64,000 nt of DNA from assembly GCF_036588685.1 (NCBI RefSeq), contig NC_086378.1, positions 40,029,578 to 40,093,577 of the forward strand, given 5' to 3'. Below, piece after piece: positions 52,576 to 63,702 of this stretch (its first letter is position 1; each line of letters begins with the position of its first letter). The notes beneath the pieces were generated by a model. That model was given only the letters and a program-made list of their open reading frames with translations, searched no databases and was not told the DNA's origin. The DNA is from Mytilus trossulus (lineage: Eukaryota > Mollusca > Bivalvia > Mytilida > Mytilidae). A program made the position numbers and the translations under genes.

Positions 52576-52904
52576 TAAAATCTATTTGTATGTATATTGA
52601 TGAAGCTCTTGATTTGAGAGACCACCATACCGTTTCATCAGATAATAATCTTTTACAGTAGTTTGTGCATATATACATTTATTACATTGGTTGCAATAAA
52701 TTACATTGATTTCCCAGTTAGATAAATACGATAATTTCACATGTGAAATAAACGTGGTTATTTCACTCTCTGACGTCATACAACAATAGGCGTTGTCAAG
52801 ACGTCGATAACGTCGAAACAAAACATGCGTAGGAAAACAATATAGTTCCTTACATTTTCTACATTAATTTCTTAAAAAAAAGCAATTTGACAATGTAATA
52901 AAAA

Positions 52905-53061
52905 GTATAACTAATCGCCGTATTTGAATATCAAAAATAACACAACTTGTGACCGAACGCCCCTATGGATTAAACTCGTGCTGCGCACTCGTTTAATCCA
53001 TGCGTCATTCGGTCACGCGTTGTCTTATTTTTTGATATTCAAATACGGCGATTAGTTATAC
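52905..53061. repeat. 157 bp palindrome (fold-back MITE)
   Basis: The left arm GTATAACTAATCGCCGTATT... and right arm ...AATACGGCGATTAGTTATAC are near-perfect complements over ~70 bp each, including GACCGAACG/CATTCGGTC and TATGGATTAAAC/GTTTAATCCA. The loop is ~15 bp (TCGTGCTGCGCACTC). No ORF. It would form a strong hairpin. Confidence 0.9.
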
Positions 53062-54180
53062 TATAAACAATGACATATATATATATAAATATCTTGTATT
53101 GTGTGTTTTAAGTAAATATATGAAAATCTATAATAATACTGAAATATAAGTCTATGGTATCAATATCAGTCTATAATGTATTTGTAGCTCATGACTTGTT
53201 ACATGAATCTTTATTTCATTTATTTGTTGTTTTAATATTATAATTGTCTGTTTTTGGATCACGCCTCTATTGTGCTCTTTCCAATAAAATATTGAATATT
53301 CTTTATATTTCTACGTTAATAATTTTTATACCATTTTAGTATTTAGGTTTTATGAGTATTTTTTATTTATTTTTTTGTATTGTATACCCAACTGCGGCCA
53401 AGCTTTGCGATAGGTCGTGCGACATAATCAGACAAACAAACTTTATTAGATTAACTCTCTATAAGGAACGATCGTTTTCATTGGTCAATTCAAACCTTTG
53501 ACCTCACACCTGCAAAAATAGAACACACGTACTTTAACGTTGAATGGACTGATTAATATTCACGTAGCTGGTCAAGGTCGTCTAAAGCTTCCATCGTCGT
53601 ATTCGCATACATGATTCTATTAAATCACAATTCTAGCTTAATGTGCATGTGAAATTCATTTGTGTTATAATTTTCTCCAATTAATTGGTAGTAAAGTTTA
53701 AACTTTAAAATCTTAACGTTAAAATATTCAATTTAAATATCTCCTCTAAATCAAGGGACGACATCAAAAGTTTAATGTAGGATAAAAAAAAACTCAATTC
53801 ACATATTTTTTTTCATTGACACACCCAAGTTGCTTATCCTGCCTTCTCTTTTACTCAATGGACTCGATGAATTAACGTTGTACTTGAAAAATGAAACTGT
53901 ATACTTTACTATAAACACTTTTCATATTGTTTGCCAAGTTTTAGATATTCTTCATAGAATATTGATTTTTTTTCTGATTCCATTAACTTGAAGGAAAAAA
54001 ATAAATTCCGAAATTGTAAGTAAATTCATAACATGTAACACGCTGTGTTTAGAAAAAATGGAGATGGCCAATCATGGCACAGCGGATAATTAAAATTTTA
54101 TACAAACGATATAATTCATGAGGTTTTGCTATCCTCGGTTGAAAAAACGAACGTAAATTATATATTGTAAATATTTTAAA
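53062..54180. other. AT-rich intergenic stretch
   Basis: Nothing recognised; no gene-like frame. Confidence 0.4.
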
Positions 54181-54370
54181 AACCGTTGGTTTTCCCGTTT
54201 GAATGGTTTTACACTAGTAATTTTGGGGCCCTTTATAGCTTGTTGTTCAGTGTGAGCCAAGGCTCCGTATTGAAGGCCTTACATTGACCTATAATGGTTT
54301 ACTTTTATAAATTGTTATTTGGATGGAGAATTGTCTTATTGGCACTCACACCACATCTTCCTACATCTAT
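54181..54370 (-). repeat. dispersed mussel repeat, reverse copy
   Basis: The inverted form of the repeat at 18,252 and 63,060: AACCGTTGGTTTTCCCGTTT, GGGGCCCTTTATAGCTTGTT, GTGAGCCAAGGCTCCGTATT, TGGCACTCACACCACATCTT. It is almost full relative to the 220 bp copy, with small indels. Confidence 0.85.
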
Positions 54371-54659
54371 GTAAATACTAGTAGAAACAAACAATATCTG
54401 TATTCATTAAATCATTTAAATGTATTTATAAAAAGGTGAGTTTCATCTTGTACATACATTTAGTCATCCTTAATTTCTTCATATTTTTTTTATCAGTTTA
54501 TCATACACGTTTCGTTTTGTATTTTATTTCAAATACGAATACATACTACATATACTTTAGCGGATTGTTCAACAATGTTATGCAACTGTATTGTTACAGT
54601 TTAAATTTAAAAAATAAATATTCACCCATTCATAATCGAAAACAGTACATTTATATGTA

Positions 54660-54840
54660 ATAAAGAAGATGTGGTATGATTGCCAATGCCACAACTCTCC
54701 ACAAGAGACCACAATGACACAGAAATTAACCACTAAAGGTCACCGTACAGCTTTCAATAATGAGCAAAGCCCATACCGCATAGTCAGCTATAAAAGGCCC
54801 CGAAATGACAATGTAAAAACAAACGGGAGTTGTTCCTTAT
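54660..54840 (+). repeat. diverged relative of the dispersed mussel repeat
   Basis: AAGATGTGGTATGATTGCCA, CACAACTCTCCACAAGAGAC, GTCAGCTATAAAAGGCCCCG and AAACAAACGGGAGTTG follow the same order as the 63,060 copy but represent another subfamily. Only ~290 bp separates it from the 54,181 copy, in the opposite orientation. Confidence 0.7.
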
Positions 54841-57345
54841 AAACTACGACATTTCTCACAAGTATTAATATTTAGTTAGTTCCAAACATGCGAAAGAAAT
54901 AATCTTCACTGAATTCATTCAGGTGCACAAATGATACAATTTGTTATTTTGTTTCTTTCTTTGGGGAACAACTTCCTCCTTTTATGGTAGCTACTGTGTG
55001 TATGTTTTAGCATGAAAATAATAAAGGAGGAATGTCAGTGCAACCCATCATTAATTATTGTAAAGCAGGATCAGTATTATGAAATACTTTATAAGTGACT
55101 ACGACATTGTAAGGATTATAACCTATCGTAGGTATGAAAGAAATTAAAAGTGGTTCATTTATTCATCCGTATAAAAGCGGCACATGTATTTTATTTTATC
55201 CTTATATTTCTCATCATGCCGGGTACAAGATAATTGAGTTGCTGCATGCATAAAGAACTTAGAATATCAGTATACTTTTTCGACCCCACTATTTGAAGTT
55301 AGCAAAACATTTATTTAAATCTTTTGGCCAAAGGTTTGTAAACTATACAAATCATTGTTTTTACGTTCGTAGTAACATAGTAAATTCCATTGTCGGTCAC
55401 CTGTGTCAATTCACGTGCACACTGACTAGACTGACTACATTGCTGTTGTATTTAAATCTTTCGGCCAATGAAATGAGACGTTACAAGTTGTTTGTTTATG
55501 ATACGCCAGAATGTTATCAATGAACTATCAAATGCTAAACTTCACTGCATATCACTGTAATATATCCATAAAACTGAAAGTAAGATAAATTTATTGAATA
55601 GTTAATTCTAAACGGTCGTGAATAAAATACTTGTGTGTTTTCAATTCATAAATCATGATTTTAAATCCTTGCAGCTCACAACAACTGTAAAAATAATTTA
55701 CAAAAATCACATTAAAATTTAATTACAACCATAATGTTGATTATTCTATACTCACTGTTTAAGTATAGATTTAAAACTAGAAGTCTTTGCTTATATTTTG
55801 TATAGTAATATATTTACATAGTGGAATTTTAGAATTTATAAATTGAGTCATTCGATAAATAAAATGTCCATCTATAAATACTTGACGTTAGTGTTAATTG
55901 ATATTAATATATATATTCCAAAGAATTTGAAAAAAAATACTGAGAGGAACGTTAGTTTATTATAAAATTTTGATTCAATTTTTGTTTGAATGTTTCAATA
56001 GTTTAACCTTATAGCATCTATATATTTGTACTATGTTACGGTTCTGAAAATTGTATTCATTGTGTTGAGCAACTATCCTACACGTCTAGATTCATTCACA
56101 TTATAGATCACATTTCAAAAGCACACTATCGGTTTGCGTTCTCAAAAATTTCGGATAAAATGCCAATGAATCCAGAGTCAAAACATTTAATGTAGGCCGT
56201 TTGACATTCCAATTCAACTATTAGCCAAGTTAAGATATGTGATGACACAAATGCGTATTCTTTTCATGAGTATCAGTGAGATGCTTTCTATTTACTATTT
56301 CATGCGCTAAAAGACTATTTGCATGCAATACTATTAAATTCACTTGTGAAAGCTTATTTTCGTTTTAGTTATCTAAATTCAGGACACGGCAGAAAGAGCT
56401 TTACATGTGACTTTCAAGCACGGTCATCATAACTAACGGTATTCTGACCTCGACTTGTTTCTATTTTGTTTCTTTTTGAGTCACTGTACATGTCTCATTA
56501 TAAACTTTGACCTTTACAAAAAGCTAAGGATTGTCTACCTAAGGAAGAACATTTTTCATTCGATCGTCACTGGTTTTATTTGTAGACTTAACTCGTGTCT
56601 GGCATACATCATTTTAATTCTGGTATCTTTTTATATCTACATACCTTTTTATATAAATTGGTTATTTTGAAAGTGTGTACAGGTATTCATAAACTTCTGA
56701 ATTAAGAAATTCTTCGGCAAAACTAAGTCTCCCTGTAGAATGTTTGAGTTGATTTAAGTAAAACCAGGAAATCCTTAAGATTTGAGATGTTTTATACGAC
56801 CAAAATAAGTCTCTTCATAAGAAGTCCCAATCAATTGCATGCCACAGGTTTCACCGCATACAATATCTGCCATGAGTAAGACATCTTGAAATACATTTGT
56901 ACGAGTTGAAAATATAAAGTCAGTCATGTAGGAAACAAAATATAAAGATATGATAGATCAAATAAATGCATCCACAATTCCAGATTATAAAGCAAACTGA
57001 GTGCATAAATTCATTTTGCGATAGGTTTGTGTAATTTGCATAAGTCATCCGGCTAGTAGAAATTAGGATTTGCCAAGGGGTTAAAATCGGAAAAATTATG
57101 TACATTCCCAAGTAATAAATAAAATAGTCGAGCTTTAAAATAACTATTCAAATAGAAGCTGTAAATATATATACTTTCAACTGGCTTCTTCTATTCACAG
57201 TCAATTATTTCAATTCAAAATTGAACACAAATTCAGCAACGATCTTTTGATGACTCGGCAGTCAGCGGTCTTAGGTTCATCTATTACTTTTCTTTTTTTA
57301 AAGAAAGAAAGCAACTTGTTTTAAAATCAACAAATAAAAAAGAGA
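54841..57345. other. AT-rich intergenic stretch
   Basis: About 2.5 kb without a recognised gene, RNA or repeat. Short frames such as 55,293-55,523 and 56,455-56,670 lack motifs and context. Confidence 0.4.
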
Positions 57346-57432
57346 AACAATATTCAATGCAAACAAAGAAAAGCTGTCATCAGGTAACGTTTTTTTAATA
57401 ACAAACATTTTTTTTTTAATGAAGTAGTATTA

Positions 57433-58097
57433 GGTAGCAATACACAGTTAGGAAAAAACCTTAAAATTGACACTCATAATTTTTAAACACCCCCTTTCCC
57501 CTCCTGTCTAACAAAGAAGGCTTTATATTTGTGTTATGCATGTATATACTTGTAGAAAGAGAATCTTCCATAGATTTGATTTCTAATGGTCATAAGGGTG
57601 AAATATAATCCCTTTTGAGTGTAACCATGGCAACAATCTGCATTTCTTAGAGACAAAATATAGCAAAAAAGGGGGGTACACATGTCACAAAAGTCTCCAA
57701 AATTTGGTCTAAAGGAAAATTTCAATGAATTACAGTGATACCTTTCCTGAATCCATAGGTTTATATCTATCAAGTGGTCCAAAAAAAATCATATGTCTTC
57801 CTGCTCGTTTTTCCATAAAATTGAATTGAAAAGATCGAGCGCAAAATCTTTGTTGATAAACACTACAATAATTTATGGACCTATGAATGGTACGGATAGG
57901 AAAATACGGACTGTCAATCATTGAAATGGCCTATAAAACATGTTAAAATCAATCTAAATGTTCATATAAACCCACTAAGAAGGCTATATTATTCTTCAAT
58001 TACCTAAAAATCAATTTTATTGTACAAAAATTTTCATATTTAAAAAATTCACAGGGGCCATAATGCGAAACTAAACTTCTAACTGTGTATTGCTACC
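57433..58097 (+). mobile_element. 665 bp MITE, copy 1
   Basis: It begins GGTAGCAATACACAGTTAGG and ends with the inverted form CTAACTGTGTATTGCTACC. TTA lies immediately outside both ends. There is no transposase; the open frames inside on the minus strand (82 and 63 codons) are incidental. It is almost identical to copy 2. Confidence 0.85.
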
Positions 58098-58840
58098 TTA
58101 AGGATTAACATTTTTTTTCCCAATTCCACTTTAAATGGATTTCTGTTTTCTACTAGTTAAAACGAGCATTTTCGCCTGCTAGTTTTGAAAATCGGTTCAG
58201 AAATAAATATTTTATGAAGGTTAGTAGTTGACACTGAAATGCAACAAAAAAGTGATTTTATGAAACATGCCATGTCAAAGTGCATTTTCTCCTTTTTTAG
58301 TCAATTTTCTAAAACTATACCTTCTAAGCCTGTCTTTCCTTGTTTAAAAACCTAAATTAACCTTAACAGTAGACAACTTTTACAAGTTAAAGCTATTTTA
58401 AAGCTCTAGAATGTCAATTTTGTTGTGTATTACCATACCAAGGCCTTGGTTAAAATTTAGTCAATCCTGAATTTATTTATAACAGCGGGGAAAAAATTGG
58501 GCTTAATTCATGCTAAATTGTGACTTTATACTTGCTAAAATAATAAATTTGATTTAGTCGCATGAAAAAATATAAAGCGTTCCCTTCTAAGGTTTCTACA
58601 TAACGCGCAATCTTCTTTTCCAAGGGGTAGCCAATAAAGTATCAATTAATAACGGAACCAAGTCTATGTGTCAAAATGTCTATATTGGTTGCTAAGGACA
58701 ATAAACAACAAAACTAACATACATTGTCATACTAAAGGTTGTTTCTTCCTTAGAATTGTATCTATAACCTAAATATCAATAGTTTTGTGGTATGGTTGTC
58801 TGAAAAAAAAGGCAATTATTTGCTTTGTCAAATGCCATAA
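58098..58840. other. spacer between the two MITE copies
   Basis: 743 bp of AT-rich sequence with no ORF or motif that I recognise. It is bounded by TTAAGG on the left and CCATAA on the right. Confidence 0.5.
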
Positions 58841-59505
58841 GGTAGCAATACACAGTTAGGAAAAAACCTTAAAATTGACACTCATAATTTTTAAACACCC
58901 CCTTTCCCCTCCTGTCTAACAAAGAAGGCTTTATATTTGTGTTATGCATGTATATACTTGTAGAAAGAGAATCTTCCATAGATTTGATTTCTAATGGTCA
59001 TAAGGGTGAAATATAATCCCTTTTGAGTGTAACCATGGCAACAATCTGCATTTCTTAGAGACATAATATAGCAAAAAAGGGGGGTACACATGTCACAAAA
59101 GTCTCCAAAATTTGGTCTAAAGGAAAATTTCAATGAATTACAGTGATACCTTTCCTGAATCCATAGGTTTATATCTATCAAGTGGTCCAAAAAAAATCAT
59201 ATGTCTTCCTGCTCGTTTTTCCATAAAATTGAATTGAAAAGATCGAGCGCAAAATCTTTGTTGATAAACACTACAATAATTTATGGACCTATGAACGGTA
59301 CGGATAGGAAAATACGGACTGTCAATCATTGAAATGGCCTATAAAACATGTTAAAATCAATCTAAATGTTCATATAAACCCACTAAGAAGGCTATATTAT
59401 TCTTCAATTACCTAAAAATCAATTTTATTGTACAAAAATTTTCATATTTAAAAAATTCACAGGGGCCATAATGCGAAACTAAACTTCTAACTGTGTATTG
59501 CTACC
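58841..59505 (+). mobile_element. 665 bp MITE, copy 2
   Basis: Same length and direct orientation as copy 1. I noted only two substitutions by eye (AGACATAATATAG versus AGACAAAATATAG, and ATGAACGGTACGG versus ATGAATGGTACGG). This implies very recent duplication. It is followed by TTA and preceded by TAA. Confidence 0.85.
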
Positions 59506-59508
59506 TTA

Positions 59509-60215
59509 GTTCCTTTCTAAGACTGATAAATATACATTTTATTCAAAGTCTCGTGTAAACAAGACTGAAACGGAAGTAGATTTTTTGCGCAGATCCGGAA
59601 ATTCAAAAACACGACAAAAAAAATTTGAATGATTTTGAGTTCATTAGTACATTGAAAAAATTCGGGAAATTTTCCCCGATTTTTTAATTTGTATTTTTTT
59701 TTATTGAATTCGTACTGTAATAGGGGACGGGGGACGAATATGAGGCAGGCATTACCTGTAAATGGGGAAGAAGTCTGTATGAATTAATTTTTGTAACTAA
59801 AATATTTGTAAAAAAAAAGAAACGGAAATACCGTAACGTTTCTGATTTTGGTTCTGTTTTTAGGGATTTTAGTTGTGACTTTATTTAAGTTATGACGTCA
59901 TATACAATGTAAACAAAGAAACGCTTTCATCAGGTAACGTTTTTTTCATATCAAGGAATTATTAAAAAATGAAATTGGTATTGCGTTCCTTCCTATTTTA
60001 TACTAGACTGATAAATATATATTTTACTCAAAGTTTCATACAAACGAGACCGGAAAAGGGAAGTACATTATAGATTTCTACGCAGGTCCGGGATTTCAAA
60101 ACATGACATATAAAAAATTGAACGATTTTGAGTTCATTAGTACAATGAAAAATTCGGGAAATTTTCCCAAATTATTTTTTTTTTGAATTTTCTACTGTTA
60201 TTGGGGACTACGTCC
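59509..60215 (+). repeat. two diverged tandem repeat units
   Basis: Unit A (59,513-59,997) and partial unit B (60,002-60,215) share ACTGATAAATATAYATTTTA, GATTTTGAGTTCATTAGTAC and AATTCGGGAAATTTTCCC. The tail of unit A (AAACAAAGAAACGCTTTCATCAGGTAACG-like, from 59,909) recurs at 57,361-57,392. The MITE pair was therefore inserted into this array. Unit A also contains the GGCAGGCATTACCTGT repeat shared with 50,975. Confidence 0.7.
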
Positions 60216-60249
60216 CCATATAACGTTAAATTTGTTTTGTTATAAATTA

Positions 60250-62830
60250 GACCATTACAGGGTTCATCTTAAGATTTATGTACCCTTCTGTAGCCATTAT
60301 TGTACGAATTTTTTAAACATGAATATCTAAACTACAGATATAAAGAATAATAGAGACAGGCTATTTTGAACATATACTAGGGGGAAACTTGATGCAAAAC
60401 ATTAATATTTACTGTTGCATTGCATTTAATAGAAAAAGAGTACTTAGTGGCAATTAAACCAAGATTTTTATAGAAAATCCACAGCCTTTAATAAAGAGAT
60501 TTTTGTTATAAAATTTGAAACAAAGATTACTCACTTGCTTTTCTATGATGTGCTAGTGTTTATTTTTTTACAAAAAGCTCTAACCAACCGGTAAATTCCA
60601 AAATACCTTGTGCAGAGTAACTAAAGTCCAGGGCACCCTAAAAGGTGTACTTGATTTGGTCCATATTTTTATTTGTTCTAACCAATAACTACATTAATAA
60701 ACTTGTTTAAAGGAAATTAATGCTAGCACTGCATGCAATAATCCTATATCTATCGGTCATCAAATTGCCAAATATAAAGAACGTTACAAGGATAAAGGCT
60801 GTGGATTTTCTGTAAACTTTCCATATGTTTAGCATTGAAGCAACAGAAGGGTACACAGGGGCGTAGCTAGAAAGAAACGATGTGCAAGCACTTACCGCCG
60901 AGCGGAGCGAGGTGAAAAAATTTTAGGACCCTTTTATGCAGGAAAACGGGTTTTTTTTCGGTTTTCGGTCATAGGACAGTTGAAAGAGGAGCTACATGTA
61001 GATAGGACTTATAAACACTTTATGATTGTAAAACTATTCATAAAGCTTCTGAATAAAGTAAATCATGGTTAATTGAAAACATAAACTACACATTTTTCTG
61101 ATACAGAATTTACTCAAAATTGTCCAAAATCTGCTCTTCGGGTCTAGGCAGAAACGAGCTTCTCTATTTATTTGTCAATATTCACACTGAAATCTCGTTG
61201 AATATGCAGTAATGCTAGCGATGATAACCTGTCATTGTTCATTGTTGATCGTGCATTTGATTTCAACAGACGTAGTACACTGATAGATCACCACGGCAGC
61301 ACTCGCGAGATGTTATAAACCAGTGTACGTGTTTGCCATCGAGCGACCTCCCAATTGAATTCGTCAAAATTACACACCAGGTCAGTTTCGTATGTCTCAG
61401 ACAATGTTGAGATTTGTTCATTTGTCCTACAACACGAGGAAGCAGATACGGCACAAAGAAGCGATTTTCTGATAATACCAGACGCGACTCCACTCTCCAG
61501 TTCCATTATCATATGTTCTATAAACGTAAAATAAAATGAGACTTTCCAATACTGTTTTGGCGTGTTTGCAGGATGAGTGGCTCTGGTAGTCCGTCGAACA
61601 CATCGCCGTGGCATAATTTCAACGATTTCGAAGGGTTTAAAGCTAATGCCGATTGGTACATCTCATTCCAAACAGATAAACCGTACTCTGTAAAATGTGC
61701 TCCGAAACTACATGTATTAGACTGAATATAACAAATTCAAATCGTGTAAAAGATACAAGTTACAGTGTCCGATTTTTTCATGCATGATCTCCAATAAAAC
61801 TTCTATTTTAAAACCAAATGCCGATACTTAATGACATTTCATCAATCAAAAAAGTGACAACATGTGTGTTTCCTTTAAAATTTGATTTATAAATTTTTAA
61901 TTTTGCACATTTTTTTTTTGCACGCCGAACCGATGTGCACGCAACTGCGTGTTGGCGTATAGGGAGCTACGCGCCTGGGTACATAATCCTTAACAAATGG
62001 TCAAAGATGGCCGTATTTTCACCTCAAAAACTACTTTGTGTACAGACTTACCTGTGCTGTTTGAAAAGTTTTAATGCCTAGCATCCACTGGATATAATAA
62101 AGTTAAATGCATTTTGTGTTTAGGAAAGATAAAATCTTTCTTGGTTTTTGATGGGCTTTGTTTAACCCCTTTCTTCAGAAGGTGCAAAAATAAACTCCTG
62201 AATTACTTTGATACTGTCCACTCACTGACTCAGATAAACTCTTTAACTCACCTATAGTTGTGATGATACCTGGTGTCCATGTCAATTAAGGACAATGAAA
62301 ACAATACCAACCGGTTTTTTACCTGAGGGAGCATCTCATAGTTGTACCACAACTTAGGCAATTTTTACACCTTTTGCATTTGTTGATTGGAAAAAAAAAA
62401 TGCCCATCAAAATCCAAAAGAGATTTTTATCTTTCTGAAACACAAAATGCATTCAACTTTATTATATCTAGTGGATGCTAGGCATTAAAACTTTTCCAAC
62501 TTTACAGGTAAGTCTGTACTCAAGAGTAATTTTTGGCATGTAAATACAGCCATATTTGTCTGTTTGTTATGATGAACCTTAATAATTTTAAGGTTCAACA
62601 CAACAAATGGACAAATATGGCAGTATTTTAACCTCTAAAACTACTCAGTGTAAAGACTTACCTGTGAAGTTTGGAAAGTTTTAAGGCCTGGCATCTACTA
62701 GATATGTAAAAGTTAAAATGCATTTTGTGCTTAAAAAAGATAAAATCGTTTTTTGAATTTGATGGGCATTTTTTTCCCTTCCTGCAGAAGATGTAAAAAT
62801 AAACACCTGATTTACTTTGATACCCCTTGA
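60250..62830. repeat. fold-back repeat cluster
   Basis: GTACCCTTCTGTAGCC (60,278-60,293) pairs inversely with ACAGAAGGGTACA (60,843-60,855). AGAAAATCCACAGCCTTTA (60,475-60,493) pairs with AAAGGCTGTGGATTTTCT (60,796-60,813). A ~220 bp unit (AGACTTACCTGT, GCATTTTGTGTTTAGG, TTTTGATGGGC, AAAATAAACTCCTGA) occurs at 61,995-62,215, inverted at 62,360-62,540, and again direct at 62,590-62,825. No ORF with motifs. Confidence 0.65.
60856..61977. mobile_element. hAT-like non-autonomous element, 1.12 kb
   Basis: The left end CAGGGGCGTAGCTAG (60,856) and right end GGGAGCTACGCGCCTG (to 61,977) are inverted with about 12 of 15 matches. CAGGGGCGTAGC-type ends are common in animal hAT elements. GGTACA flanks both sides (60,850-60,855 and 61,978-61,983). 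The inverted partner sequence near 60,270-60,290 shows the uninterrupted site. No transposase; the minus-strand frames at 61,263-61,614 have no hAT motifs. Confidence 0.65.
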
Positions 62831-63049
62831 ACATGTTGAACTTTTGACGCATACAACAATCACTTTTTCATTGCGGCGTCAAGATATTTTGTTTTACGAC
62901 GTCAAAATTTTAAGGAAACCTGTGTGATATCCAGTAATGGCGGACAAATAGCGATAAGGTGTATTGTCCATTCCAATCAAGGACAATTATTTCAAGACAA
63001 ACCATTTCTAAACTTCTTACCTGAGAGGGAGCATCTCAAAGTTATATCC
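62831..63049. other. spacer, nothing recognised
   Basis: Between the fold-back cluster and the dispersed repeat. The phrase ACCTGAGRGAGCATCTCA near 63,020 also occurs at 62,321, so it may belong to the cluster. Confidence 0.4.
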
Positions 63050-63480
63050 CAACTTAGATATAGGAAGATGTGGTGTGAGTGCCAATGAGACAACTCTCCA
63101 TCCATATAACAATTTAAAAAGTAAACCATTATAGGTTAAAGTACGGCCTTCAACACGGAGCCTTGGCTCACACCGAATAACAAGCTATAAAGGGCCCCAA
63201 AATTACTAGTGTAAAACCATTCAAACGGGAAAACCAACGGTCTAATCTATATAAACAAAACGAGAAACGAGAAACACGTATACATTACATAAACAAGCGA
63301 CAACTACTGTACATCAGATTCCTGACTTAGGACAGGTGCAAACATTTGCAGCGGGATTAAACGTTTTAATGGATCCAAACCTTCTCCCTTTTTCTGAAAC
63401 AATAGCATAACATCACAACATAGAAAAACATACAATAAAATATCAATTGGCAGACTTAACTCAATCAAAAAATGTATGAT
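63050..63480 (+). repeat. dispersed mussel repeat, longest copy
   Basis: It starts GATATAGGAAGATGTGGTGT and matches the 18,252 copy to AACGAGAAACGAGAAA (63,272). It continues ~200 bp further with GCGACAACTACTGTACATCA, TCCTGACTTAGGACAGGTGC and GCAGCGGGATTAAACG. I recognise the order from mussel transcripts and genomic reads. The minus-strand frame at 63,304-63,534 lies in this repeat and is not a gene. Confidence 0.85.
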
Positions 63481-63702
63481 TACACAATGAACGAATAAAT
63501 TTGATCTACGATATATATCTGAATACAAATGCACAGTTAATTAAATATTAGAGACAAACATTCATGACCAAAAAGCTAACAAACAAATTCAAACACAGGA
63601 CATTAGTTTATTTTTACACCTTCTACACAAGGGGTACAATAAAAATCATGTGATGGATATACACACACTGGAAGTTACAGTTGAACTCGCCGCTTGAAAG
63701 GT

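Larger units (their letters stand above)
57433..59505. mobile_element. composite-like unit: two 665 bp MITEs flanking 743 bp
   Basis: Both outer borders are TTA (57,430-57,432 and 59,506-59,508), consistent with a single insertion with a 3 bp duplication of the TWA type used by PIF/Harbinger. The flanking host sequence on both sides belongs to one repeat unit (see 59,513). This supports the whole block being one insertion. The middle part (58,098-58,840) has no recognisable ORF. Confidence 0.55.

Noticed and set aside
57534-57921. Two duplicated small ORFs (82 and 63 codons) repeated at 58,942-59,329
   Set aside because: Their conservation is explained by the two MITE copies being nearly identical DNA; no domain or independent support.
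61263-61614. Overlapping minus-strand frames as a small gene
   Set aside because: They lie wholly inside a hAT-like non-autonomous element, overlap each other in different frames and carry no transposase motif.
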